64,000 nucleotides of DNA, taken from NCBI GenBank assembly GCA_018136815.1, contig CM030937.1:1033053-1097052 (forward strand), given 5' to 3'. Positions 40,419 to 49,386 of this stretch are shown one piece after another; position 1 is the first letter of the stretch, and each line of letters starts with the position of its first letter. The translations under genes and the position numbers were made by a program. The notes beneath the pieces are model-generated. The model ran no database searches. It was not told the DNA's origin and was given only the letters and a program-made list of their open reading frames with translations. This stretch comes from Isochrysis galbana (lineage: Eukaryota; Haptophyta; Isochrysidales; Isochrysidaceae).

Positions 40419-41481
40419 CTAGAGCTCATCCTTGTTGGGGCCGCCCATGGCGTTGCGGTAGAAGACCTCGAGCTCGGAGCAGAGACCGCAGGCGGAGGGG
40501 CACATGGTAAGCATCACGTCAGGGTTGCTGTCGCATTCGCCCTCTTTGGCCCAGTAGCGGCACGAGTCATTCTTGTCTTCGCAAACAGTGGAGCACACGC
40601 CACACGTTGCCGCACAATCGCGGTGCATGTGGCTCGGGTTGAGGCTGCACTGGTCATCCATGGCCCAAATTGCGCAAGCGGTGGCATTGACGTCGATGCA
40701 CGCCTTGCCAACTTCGGCCTTGCACACACCGCACGAGTTAGGGCAGTGGGCGAGAGTGTGGCCGGGGTTCTCGTTGCACTGGTCCGTCACCGCCCAGCCC
40801 GGGCAGTCGTTGTGCTTGTCCTTGCAGGCACCAGCGCACACGCCGCACCTGAGGCAAAACAGGGAATTCGAGGCGTTGTGATGAGTCTAGATAGCTGTAG
40901 CATTTGATGGCAATTGAGCAGGCAAGTGTAGATTTGTGAAGGAAGGGGAGGGAGGAGGCACGTCCGAAGAAGCAATGGAAAGCGTGGTGTCCAAGCAGGT
41001 CCCCGCACAACGAGGGGGGCGGAGGAAGCGAAGTGGGCGGTGTGTGTTGATGGGTCAGGTGCAGCGCGGGGGCAGAGAGGGGGCGGGTCGGCGCGTACGA
41101 GACAGCGCAGTGCAGGTTCATGAAGCCAGGGTTCTCCTTGCACTGCCCGTCATTCTTCCAGGTGTTGCAGTCCTCATGGAGGTCGGAGCACTTTGGCGCG
41201 CAGAGGCCGCAGGCGGTGGGGCAATGCTTGTGCATGTAGTCGGGCGCGCTCTCGCACTCGCCTGCCTTGGCCCAAGAGGCGCAAGACTCCTCCATATCTC
41301 CGCAGATGAAGTTGCAGACTCCGCAAGTGTGCGGACACAGCTTCTTGACGTGCTCGGCATTCTCGCCCTCGCACTCGCCCTTGCGGCCCCACGCCCCGCA
41401 TGAGGGGTCCTGGTCGTTGCAGAAGCCTGAAGCATGCACGAGCGAGAGCGCGGCGAGAGCGGCGAGCGGGCGGAGCAGCAT
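40419..41481 (-). CDS. ER-resident protein with six ShKT domains and a C-terminal KDEL signal
   Basis: Two exons, 41481-41099 and 40848-40419, with a 250-bp intron. 813 nt, 270 aa. The join restores HCAVSCGVC, completing the third domain. Residues 1-18 are a signal peptide (MLLRPLAALAALSLVHAS). Six ShKT modules follow, each with six cysteines and the pattern C...C..W...GEC..NP..M...CP.SCG.C. The protein ends N-K-D-E-L, the classical ER-retrieval signal, which argues for a resident lumenal role. ShKT modules are named after an anemone peptide but are widespread in ordinary secreted proteins and often accompany prolyl hydroxylases. Nothing here suggests a toxin. A function in ER folding or modification is inference. 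Confidence 0.88.
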
Positions 41482-42222
41482 GGAGAAAGGGGTGAGGGGT
41501 GGGGTGGGTGGGTGGGGGCGGCGCAAGAGAGCGAGCGAACGGGGGCGAGGAGAAGAGAGGAAGAGCAACGGAGAGGAGGGCCAAGCTGCGGGCGGGGGAG
41601 TAGTGAATGTTCGCACAGAGAGTAGAAGAGTGCGGCGAGGGTGCGGGGGGTGGAGGAAAGAGAAGGGAGCGCGCGGGGGCTTCTCTTGGGGGGGGCGGGG
41701 GATGATGAGGTGTCCAGGTGCGTCTGGGGAGAGAGAGAGGAGCGGAAAGGGAGAGGAGGAGAGAGAGAAGGAGCCCTGGAGAATCCGTAAGGAATTGGAA
41801 AAAGAGGGGAGAGAGAGGGAGTGGGGCGGGGCTGCTTACGTGCGGGGGTCTCTCGCTGCGAGGAATGAATGTGAGCGCCCCCCCGCTCGGGCGCATCTGT
41901 GGCGATACAGTAGTTGGAAGCCCACGGAGGGAGAAGAAACCACGAAGACGAACACCCTCTCCACCGTGGCTGAAAGGCGATGGAGAGAAGAGGAGAGCCG
42001 AGAGAGAGAGAGAAGGGGGGGGGCGGGGGGGCGGGAGAGACGCCGACCCCCCCCGCTGGTGGGTGTCCGTGATGAGGGAAAGGGGGGGCGAGAGAGAGAG
42101 AGAGGGAGGGGGGAGAGGGGAAGAAGGGATGTGGCCGCGGCCGGGAGACGTGTCTCAAACGGGGGCCGAGTAGGGGGAGGCAGGAGGAGGAGGAGGAGGA
42201 GGGGGGGCTGCCACAAGGAGGT

Positions 42223-42265
<43 letters not shown>

Positions 42266-42440
42266 GGAGGGGGGCGGGGGGCGCCGCCCGCGCGTGTGGC
42301 GGCGTAACCGATCGAGCGGTTTTGGGAGCGCCGCTCTCTCTCCCCCCTCCCCCCGCCTCCCCCCCTTCCCTCCCTTTGCCGCGTCGGCGAACCGGATCGA
42401 CGAGGTCCTCCTCCTCCTCCCCGGGGGGAGGATTCTTTCT
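41482..42440. other. Purine-rich upstream region
   Basis: Almost 1 kb of G/A-rich sequence on plus (long GAGAGAG runs at 42000-42020, 42085-42110 and 42222-42256). Long open frames here (RERERE, or PSLSLSL on the other strand) are compositional artefacts. Confidence 0.6.
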
Positions 42441-42562
42441 GTCCCTCCCCTTCCTTCACAAATCTTCACTTGGCTGCTCAATAGCCATCAAACGCTACCG
42501 CTATCCAGACTCGTCACAACGCCTCGAATTCCCTGTTTCGCCCCAGGTGCGGCGTGTGCGCC
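42441..42562 (+). pseudogene. Inverted duplicate of the ShKT gene intron 3' end and exon 2 start
   Basis: This segment matches the reverse complement of 40838-40955 at roughly nine bases in ten: TCCCTCCCCTTCCTTCACAAATC, CTGCTCAAT.GCCATCAAA, ACAACGCCTCGAATTCCCTG, then CAG|GTGCGGCGTGTGCGC. It contains the branch and acceptor region and only the first few codons, so it cannot code by itself. Confidence 0.88.
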
Positions 42563-42900
42563 GATTGACTGAAGTACTTTATGAGTGGAGGTGGCCGGGG
42601 GCTCAACGCACGCGGGGGGGGGACTCTGCAACTAGAAGGTATATTCCCTCTTCCTCTTCTTGGGGTATTCGTGAATCATATTCGTCAAAAAAACAACCGA
42701 ACGTGAGGTCGCAGCCTCTGAGGGGAGAGCGGATTTCGTCTGAGGGGGAGCGGATTTCGTCACTGTTAAAATAGGGGGGGGGGGGGCACCGAGAGCGGCG
42801 GGCGGTCCAGGGTAAACCGAGGGTTCTCTCCCCGACGGTAGGGCGGTCAAGCAGTCAAGCAGGGGTTTTATTTTATAAGGGGTGAAAAATGACCATCTCC

Positions 42901-43000
42901 NNNNNNNNNNNNNNNNNNNNNNNNNNNNNNNNNNNNNNNNNNNNNNNNNNNNNNNNNNNNNNNNNNNNNNNNNNNNNNNNNNNNNNNNNNNNNNNNNNNN
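42901..43000. other. Assembly gap (100 N)
   Basis: Exactly 100 undetermined bases. To its left is a reversed family G end (42839-42900) and to its right a reversed family A repeat, so both flanks are dispersed repeats. Frames drawn across the gap are meaningless. Confidence 1.
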
Positions 43001-43190
43001 ACCCCCCCTCTCCCTCTCTCCGTTCTCCTCCACCTCTGTCCCTGCGGCGCGTCGCCATGCGGCGCGCCACGGCCTGCTCTCAGAGGCCCTTTGGGAGCTC
43101 CCAGAGGGCCAGCCAGGGCAGCTCAGGGGGCAGTGGAGGCTGGGGCTCAGCCCCTGGCCCCCCCTGCCTCTCCCACGCTTGCCTCGCTGG
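43001..43190 (-). repeat. Family A repeat, left half of a split copy
   Basis: It is the reverse complement of about 13226-13430 and stops at GCCTCGCTGG. The rest of the same copy resumes at 45091. Confidence 0.85.
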
Positions 43191-43966
43191 TGTGGCAACT
43201 AAGTTTATACTTGGTTGCCCCATGGGGGGGCACGAGCCCCCCCCTCTCTCCACTCCTCCCCTGCCATGGGGGAGGAACCACCCATCCTCCTGGCACGCCT
43301 GATGGCTTGCCAGGAGGCCACTGCCCTACTGACCCACTCCCTTCCCCACAGGCTCGCCCCATTCGCCCATCCTGGCCCCTCGTGGCCAGCCCATTGCTCC
43401 AACCCCCCCTCCCCCCTGGTCGACAGGCAGACAGGTGCAGAGTGGGGGCCCCAGAGGCTCAGGAGCGCCAGCGAGGGAGAGGCAGGGGAGACCAGGGCCC
43501 AGTCCCAGCCTCCTCTGCCCCCAGAGCTGGCCTCCAGGAGCCTCCAGGGGTCGCCAGCAGGCAGCTGCAAGCCTGCCGCAGGCGCGCCATCGCGCGTGCC
43601 GCAGGAGAGGGGAGAGAGAGCGCGGAGAAGGGGGTGGGCGGAGCGAGAGCTCCGCTCACCGAAAAATAGGTAAGTCCCGCACCTGTTTACAGGATAAGTC
43701 GGGGCTGAGACCGCCGCCCACTCGGAGACACAGGAGGAAGGGGGGGAAATGATCACCGGGGGGGGGCGCGGGCCACCGGACCATATCTAAGCCCTTCACC
43801 CCTATCCCCCTAGTAGTGCACGGGGGGAGTCGCCTTATGGCGGGGGGAGAAGGGCCGGGGAAGGGGGGGTGTAGAAAGTTTCCTACGTGAGTAGAAAGTA
43901 GAGGGTCCACGGCCGGCCGCGTGTGCGGTGAGACTATTAAAAGGTTTATGCCTCGCTGGTGTGGCA
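43180..43966 (+). mobile_element. Family B element with perfect 18-bp target duplication
   Basis: The element is 43198-43948 (751 bp), from ACTAAGTTTATACTTGG to GACTATTAAAAGGTTTA. TGCCTCGCTGGTGTGGCA occurs identically at 43180-43197 and 43949-43966. The interior has the hairpin chain, the GGTAAGTCCCGCACCTGTTTACAGGATAAG block and the GTAGTGCACGGGGGGAGTCGCC end module. Confidence 0.9.
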
Positions 43967-44151
43967 TCTAGCCGAAGCTTGATCGTGGGGCAAGTCTCAG
44001 CGGGGCTAGGGCATGGAGTGAAGAGAAGTCTTGAGAGAGGGGGGGGAAAGGGCGCGCTACATCGCGACGACGGCCCACGAGACACCACCCCACATCACTC
44101 ACTCACCAACAAGAAAACTCCGAAAACTGACGCAACATCGCACAAACAAAT

Positions 44152-44942
44152 CAATGAAACAAATAAGAAAAACCTTCTAATATTCTTACCGCACTCGCGG
44201 CGAATGGAACCACTACCTACTACACGTAGCACGTAGCATACTTTCTACACCCCCACTCCCCCGGCCCTTCTCCCCCCGCCATAAGGCGGCTCCCCCCGTG
44301 CATTACTAGGGGGACAGGGGTGAAGGGCTTAGATATGGTCCGGTGGCCCGCGCCCCCCCCCCGGTGATCTTTCCCCCCCTTCCTCCTGTGTCTCCGAGTG
44401 GGCGGGCCCGACTCAGTCCCGACTTATCTTGTAAACAGGTGCGGGACTTACCAATTTTTCGGTGAGCGGAGCTCTCGCTCCGCCCACCCCCTTCTCCGCG
44501 CTCTCTCTCCCCTCTCCTGCGGCACGCGCGATGGCGCGCCTGCGGCAGGCCTGCAGCTGCCCTCTGGCGGCCCCTGGAGGCTCCTGGAGGCCAGCTCAGG
44601 GGGCAGAGGAGGCTGGGGCTGGGCCCTGGCCTCCCCTGCCTCTCCCTCGCTGGCGCTCCTGGACCTCTGGGGCCCCCACTCTGCACCTGTCTGCCTGTCG
44701 ACCAGGGGGGGAGGGGGGTTGGAGCGATGGGCTGGCCACGACAGGCTAGGACGCGCGAGGCAGGCGAGCCTGCCAGGGAGAGAGTGGGTCAGCAGGGCAG
44801 TGGCCTCCTGGCAAGCCATCAGGCGTGCCAGGAGGATGAGTGGTTCCTCCCCCATGGCAGGGGAGGAGTGGAGAGAGGGGGGGGGCTCGTGCCCCCCCAT
44901 GGGGCAACCAAGTATAAACTTAGTTGCAATGAAACAAATAAG
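44152..44942 (-). mobile_element. Family B element, opposite orientation, with perfect 16-bp target duplication
   Basis: The element is 44168-44926 (759 bp). CAATGAAACAAATAAG is found at 44152-44167 and 44927-44942. Together with the 43198-43948 copy it forms a long inverted repeat with arms of about 750 bp and a spacer of about 220 bp. Confidence 0.88.
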
Positions 44943-45090
44943 GACAAACGAACAAATTCGGCGTGCAATGCAGCGGAGCTGCGAGGCAACTCGTTGGCAA
45001 AAACAAAACTCACACAATTTTCTCACACACTACACATTGATAGAAGCACCGCATCCGCCTAGAGTATATGAAATACTCTGGATGGGACAG

Positions 45091-45356
45091 CTGGCCCTAG
45101 GAGTCGCCCGAAGCCCTCTGTCTGCCTGGCGACCAGGGATGGGGGGGGAGTCAGCTCGAGGGCAGACCCATGCTGGGCGTGGGAGTGCGAGTCAGGGCCC
45201 GCGCCCACTAGGGGTCTGGGCCAGAGTGTTGATTGCCCAGCCCCTGCCCTCTGGCAGGGGCTGGGATTGATTGTACGGACCCACCCCGGGGGGTGTCCGC
45301 GATGGAGAGAGGGGGGCGCGAGGCCCCCATTGACCCCGACTTATAAATGTAGGTTG
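45091..45356 (-). repeat. Family A repeat, right half of the split copy
   Basis: It is the reverse complement of about 12964-13230, resuming CTGGCCCTAGGAGTCGCCCG and ending ACTTATAAATGTAGGTT. It includes the CCAGCCCCTGCC/GGCAGGGGCTGG hairpin at about 45238-45265. Confidence 0.85.
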
Positions 45357-45538
45357 TCAACACAGTGATTTCTCGTAGTTGAACGCCTTGTCTAGCTAGG
45401 TAGGCCTGTTGTCTGGGGGGGTCTTCAGTCTACACGTTTCCGTGTGTGCCAAAGGGAGAATGTGCGCTGTGCACTCAACAGGCTCCCCTAGCTAGACAAG
45501 GCGTTCAACTCTGAGAAATCACTATGTTGACCGCCCTA
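45350..45538. mobile_element. Foldback MITE-like element
   Basis: Arms 45350-45411 and 45476-45538 are complementary: GTCAACA.AGTGATTTCTC, then GTTGAACGCCTTGTCTAGCTA and CCTGTTG. The spacer is 65 bp. The right terminus is TTGACCGCCCTA, the recurrent end motif of family G. No coding capacity. Confidence 0.88.
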
Positions 45539-45651
45539 AAATTTGGGGGGCGCCCTGTGGGAGACTTCCCGGACATGGACGATGTCAACTTCAACAATAT
45601 TTTTCCCCTACCGATGAGTCTTCAGCTCTAAGAGATAGGGCGTTTCTGAGC

Positions 45652-45740
45652 GCACAGGCAACAGGCCTCCCCCCTAGGCAACAGGGTCCTGGAAAGTAAA
45701 GCAACAGGCCTCCCCCCAGGCAATAGGGTCCTGGAAAGTA
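45652..45740 (+). repeat. Two-copy tandem repeat, about 43-bp unit
   Basis: The unit CAACAGGCCTCCCCCC(T)AGGCAA.AGGGTCCTGGAAAGTAAAG occurs twice in a row. The flanks 45539-45651 and 45741-45943 show nothing recognisable. Confidence 0.9.
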
Positions 45741-45943
45741 AAGACCCCTGGAACAGCATCATCTAGCGGATAAATGCGACAACGTAGAGAGCTATGGCTA
45801 CTGCTATTGCTACTCAATATGTGGCACACATAGGGTCAGCGTTAGTCAAGGCTCAAATCAAATTTCAATCATAGGCCACGTCGATCTAGGTAGACGGACT
45901 TGCACATTTGATGATGGCACAGCACTTCCCGTGGCTGTTGACA

Positions 45944-47123
45944 CTATTGCCAGTATGAACGAATTTGCGACACAAGCCGCATGACACGTATGCATTCATC
46001 CGACGTGAACTCATACGCCTCCGTATGACCGGCACGCAAGCATCTATGCACAGCTGCGGCCTCGTAGGCGAGCCCCTCGGAATGAACGAAGGTAAAAGGG
46101 CCCGTGATTGATGGAAGGTCGTACTCAAACACCTCGGGCTCTGACCATCTCTGCGAGGCTGGACCCTCCATTCGCTGAATGGTGAAACGAGTGGGACACC
46201 AAAAAGGAAACGGGACACGGATGACCCCACGAGTGCCACAAATGACGGCTTCACGTGGTGAAGTATGCTTAAGAGAACATTCCAGTGTGCCGATACCGCC
46301 ACTGCCAAAGCGGACCGTTGCTGCGACGTGAGTGTCGTGGCCGCTCTGTCTATCGAGGTCATAAGATACACCGGCCACCTCAGCATCGCCTCTAAAAACC
46401 CAAGAAAGGAACTGAATGCAGTAGATGCCCGTCTCCGCCATGGCTGAGCAGCACCCTGCTCCGTCCGCCTGCGAGCATGAGATCGAATTGGCGGTCAACT
46501 AAGCTGCGGCGCGCTCCAGAGACGTGACTCGTGTACATGGGAGGCCGTCTCACAGTGATGGACCCCTTGCAAAGAATGCTGGGCAGCGGTGCACGTACTA
46601 CCTGGCAAAAGGACGCATGCGCTGAGTAGACCGTCCCAATTGCTCCGGAAGCGATCGCCCCCCGAATCGCACGCATGGCCGGAAAGAAACGCGACCAGAC
46701 TCCGTGCAAGAAGAAGATGCCGCGCTGGCGCGCCAGTTTGAGGACTTGGTCGGCCTCCTCGGTTGTAGGTGCCATGCTCTTCTCACACAGCACCGGCTTG
46801 CCTGCTTGGAGGCAAAGAATAGAATCGGAGACGTGGCGCGAGGAGGGGGTGGCGATGTAGATGACGTCCACCTGAGGATCGGCCACCAGCTCCTCGTATG
46901 AACCGTGCGTTGTCGCGGTGGGCACACCCAGCTCTGCAGCAAAGGCGGCAGCGCGCTCAGCCGAGCGAGAGCCAATTGCAGCGACGGCCGCGTCTGGCAT
47001 GGCGGCAAGCACGCGGACGAAGTCAGTTGCGATGGTACCGGTGCCCATGATGCCCCACCGCACGGGCCGCCCCTCCGGCTCGCCCGTGGCGAGCGCTGCG
47101 AGCAGCAGACAGCACGCGCCCAT
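45944..47123 (-). CDS. Gfo/Idh/MocA-family oxidoreductase (dihydrodiol-dehydrogenase-like)
   Basis: Two exons, 47123-46602 and 46468-45944, phase-0 intron of 133 bp (GTAGTA...GCAG). 1047 nt, 348 aa. An N-terminal Rossmann fold has WGIMGTGTIATDFVRVL (G-x-G-x-x-A). VDVIYIATPSSRHVSDSILCLQAGKPVLCEKSMAP follows; the usual E-K-P is E-K-S here, with the catalytic Lys kept. The C-terminal domain has ATVRFGSGGIGTLECSL and GTRGVIRVPFPFW. Close relatives oxidise sugars or trans-dihydrodiols with NAD(P). The first residues (MGACCLLLAALATG) are hydrophobic and might target the protein to a compartment. The splice removes about 45 codons; the join (SFCQ|ADGAGCCSAMAETGIY) gives the expected G-rich helix but is less certain than the rest. 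Confidence 0.83.
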
Positions 47124-47375
47124 CGGCGCCGACCGCCGATTTCGTCTTTCCTATCTTGAGGGGTTCACTTTTCCCTCGCTCCCACTTCTCTCTCCTCATG
47201 CCGCCTCCGTCTCCTCAACCCCCCACCCACCCCCACCCCCCGCGCGAGCGATGCCTGCTAGAGGTATGTATGGCTCCACCTTGCCCAGCCCTGCCCTCCC
47301 CAGTGCTCCACTAGCTTGCTTGGCACATGTGCGCAGCTTCGGCCTATCTCACACCGCCTGTCTCCCTTGCCAGCA
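47124..47375. other. Upstream of the oxidoreductase; C-rich
   Basis: It contains the promoter side of the minus gene, with a CCCACCCACCCCCACC run at 47221-47240. No feature is recognised. Confidence 0.4.
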
Positions 47376-47573
47376 AATAGCAGCAAGTTTCCAACTTGGG
47401 CATTGGCTGCAAGGATTGCTTTGTCTTTCACACCTAATTCTGCTTCGTGTGAGCGCGTGTTTTCTTTGCTGGCCTGTATGTTTCCTTCTATGCGTGCAAG
47501 CTCTCTTGCCGATCAAGTGGAGGCTTCCGTCTTGTTGCGTTACAACCGCAATAAGCGGAAGCAAGAAGTGTGA
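47376..47573 (+). pseudogene. hAT transposase C-terminal dimerisation domain, isolated fragment
   Basis: About 65 codons ending at TGA 47573 read as a hAT C-terminal domain: ARIALSFTPNSASCERVFS, then LLACMFPSMRASSLADQVEASVLLRYNRNKRK. No upstream transposase is found. It is a different hAT lineage from the intact element at 458-3344 (S-A-S-C-E-R-V-F-S versus S-A-A-E-R-N-W-S). It is probably the relic of a decayed or truncated element. Confidence 0.75.
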
Positions 47574-48404
47574 AGTGTGAGTGCTATGTGCCAAATGCAA
47601 TGTCAATGTAATGCTACCTACTCCCTAACACACACCTTGTGCAATGGCAAAGAAAAAGGACGGAAAGGGGTGAAGGCGCGAAGGGCCCACAAGATAAAGG
47701 CGCGTGCTCGAGTGCTCGAGCCAAAAACAAAACTCACCTGGTCGGCATATTTTTGGGATATTTGGGTGGCCTCCCTGGTCCTTGGATATAGATATAGATA
47801 TAAATGGGAAATGGGATATCTTCGCGGAATACGGAATAATTGACTGGGCAAGTTTTTCGGAATATTTCTGCCTGGCCCTACCTGCGACGAGCTTGATTGG
47901 GGGGTCGGAGGGATGCCATGAGCCCTCAAGGGCGTCATCATCCTCGTCGTTGTCGGCTTTGCGCTTGCGCTTGGATGCCCGGAAGCGCGCCATGCATGGC
48001 GGCGCGCGGCCCCGGGCGGGGGGGGGAGCGGGAAGCGGGCTGGTGTCGGAGCGAAGCTCGTTTCCTCTTTGGAAACGAGTCGCGAAGGCGCACCGGCGGC
48101 TAACGCGGCGCACGGTTCATCCAGGGAGCCCGGAACGGGCTCATCGGGAGAACGGGGAAGGCCAATGACGGGCATATTTGAAATGGAAATGGACGGGAAA
48201 GTGGCTCGTGGCTTACAACCGCATTGCGCGCCGCAACGAAAAATGACCGCGTGCTAGTGTGTGAGCGTGTGTGTGTCGCATCCGCGATCGACCTTTTTGT
48301 TTTAGAAGTTGTCTGCGTTTCTTTCTATGTCCCCTCCTTGATTTCGATTGCGATTGGCCCCCCTATTCTTATTTCGAAAAAAAATTCTCAAAACTTTGGC
48401 AGGA
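47574..48404. other. Intergenic, AT/GC mixed, no supported gene
   Basis: Around 47745-47875 there are GGGATATTTGGGTGG-type words also seen at 12940-12955 and, in variant form, at 52.8 and 53.6 kb. Frames on minus (for example 47618-48175) lack domain character. Confidence 0.4.
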
Positions 48405-48570
48405 GCAAAGTCAGCAGAGCAGTGTGCTCCTGGCAAGCCATAAGGCATAAGGATAAGGCATGCCAGGAGGGTGGGTGGTTCCTCCCCCACAGCGGGGGAG
48501 GAGTGGAGAGTGGAGAGGGGGGGGGGCTCGTGCCCGCCCCCCCATGGGCGGACTAAGTATAAACTTAGTT
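48405..48570 (-). mobile_element. Truncated family B copy
   Basis: It keeps the CTCCTGGCA...TGCCAGGAGG hairpin, the GGGGGGGCTCGTGCCCGCCCCCC hairpin and the terminus AAGTATAAACTTAGTT. Confidence 0.85.
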
Positions 48571-48600
48571 GACCCACCTTCAGACCTTCAGAGGAATATC

Positions 48601-48661
48601 GAGTCATTCTTGGGTGGGTGGCTCGTGCCCCCACCATGGGCGAACTAAGTATAAACTTAGT
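48601..48661 (-). mobile_element. Very short family B copy
   Basis: GGGTGGCTCGTGCCCCCACCATGGGCGAACTAAGTATAAACTTAGT: only the terminal 60 bp or so remain, 30 bp from the preceding copy in the same orientation. Confidence 0.8.
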
Positions 48662-49386
48662 AAAGCCAAGTGGAAGGAACCCCCGCAAGACCCACTTCCT
48701 ACAATTTATTTTTGGATTGCCCATACTTGTCTGGTGTATGGTGTTCTCGGTTGTTGTTCTCGGGGCACATCTGCATCTCCGTGGGTGGGTATCATGAGAA
48801 AAGGAGAGGGGAGTAAGGAGCCCATTCCGGGAGAGACATGAGAGAGAGAGCTAGTATCCCATCGAGGCCGGCGCTGGTGAGGACTAAGAAACTTCTTCTC
48901 TCTGCTTCCTTTCTCTCTTAGAAGGCTGATGCTGTGGGTTGCGGGGGGGGGGGGGGGGCGGGGCGGGGCGGCCGAGACCGACCGACGGACGGACCGTCGT
49001 CAGTCTCACCACTCTGGACTCTTCTGTTCTCTCTCTCCCTCCCCTCTCCCATGTGACCCGACCGTGATATCTCGAATAAATAACGAATCTCGATGGCTCC
49101 AGCTGTCCGCCCTCGTAGTCCGTCCCCCCCCCGCACAGCATCATCACTGCCGCCACATGCTCTTCTCCTCTCTTCTACTGCTTCTGTACCGCGCGCCGAG
49201 GGCGATGGGGGAGAACCAATAGAAGAGAGAATACGGAGCGGGGGTATATTGACGTGGAGTCGGGGTGCTCTGCACGCAGTGCTCACCTAGGCTCCTCTCG
49301 ACTCGCAGCGCCCTTCCCTCGCAAGCAGGCCCACCTCCCTCCTCCGCACCGCCGCCGCTCCGGAGAGCACTCGGCGCCGACCGCAA
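48662..49386. other. Intergenic; G tract
   Basis: A run of about 17 G is at 48941-48957, followed by GCGGGGCGGGGCGG. No gene is supported. The end is the 5' flank of the MFS gene. Confidence 0.4.

Noticed and set aside
40419..41481. ShKT protein as a toxin
   Set aside because: The module name comes from a toxin, but multiple domains, a KDEL ending and an intron-bearing housekeeping context fit an ER-resident protein.
42632..43302. Frames spanning 42901-43000
   Set aside because: They cross the 100-N gap and translate unknown bases.
43660..43680. GGTAAGT and GGTGAGC in family B as splice donors of introner elements
   Set aside because: The conserved element extends well past these words on both sides, and its real ends are set by the target duplications. 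No copy lies inside a coding gene.
43198..44926. The two facing family B copies as long terminal repeats or a foldback transposon
   Set aside because: Each copy has its own distinct target duplication, so they are separate insertions, and the spacer encodes nothing.
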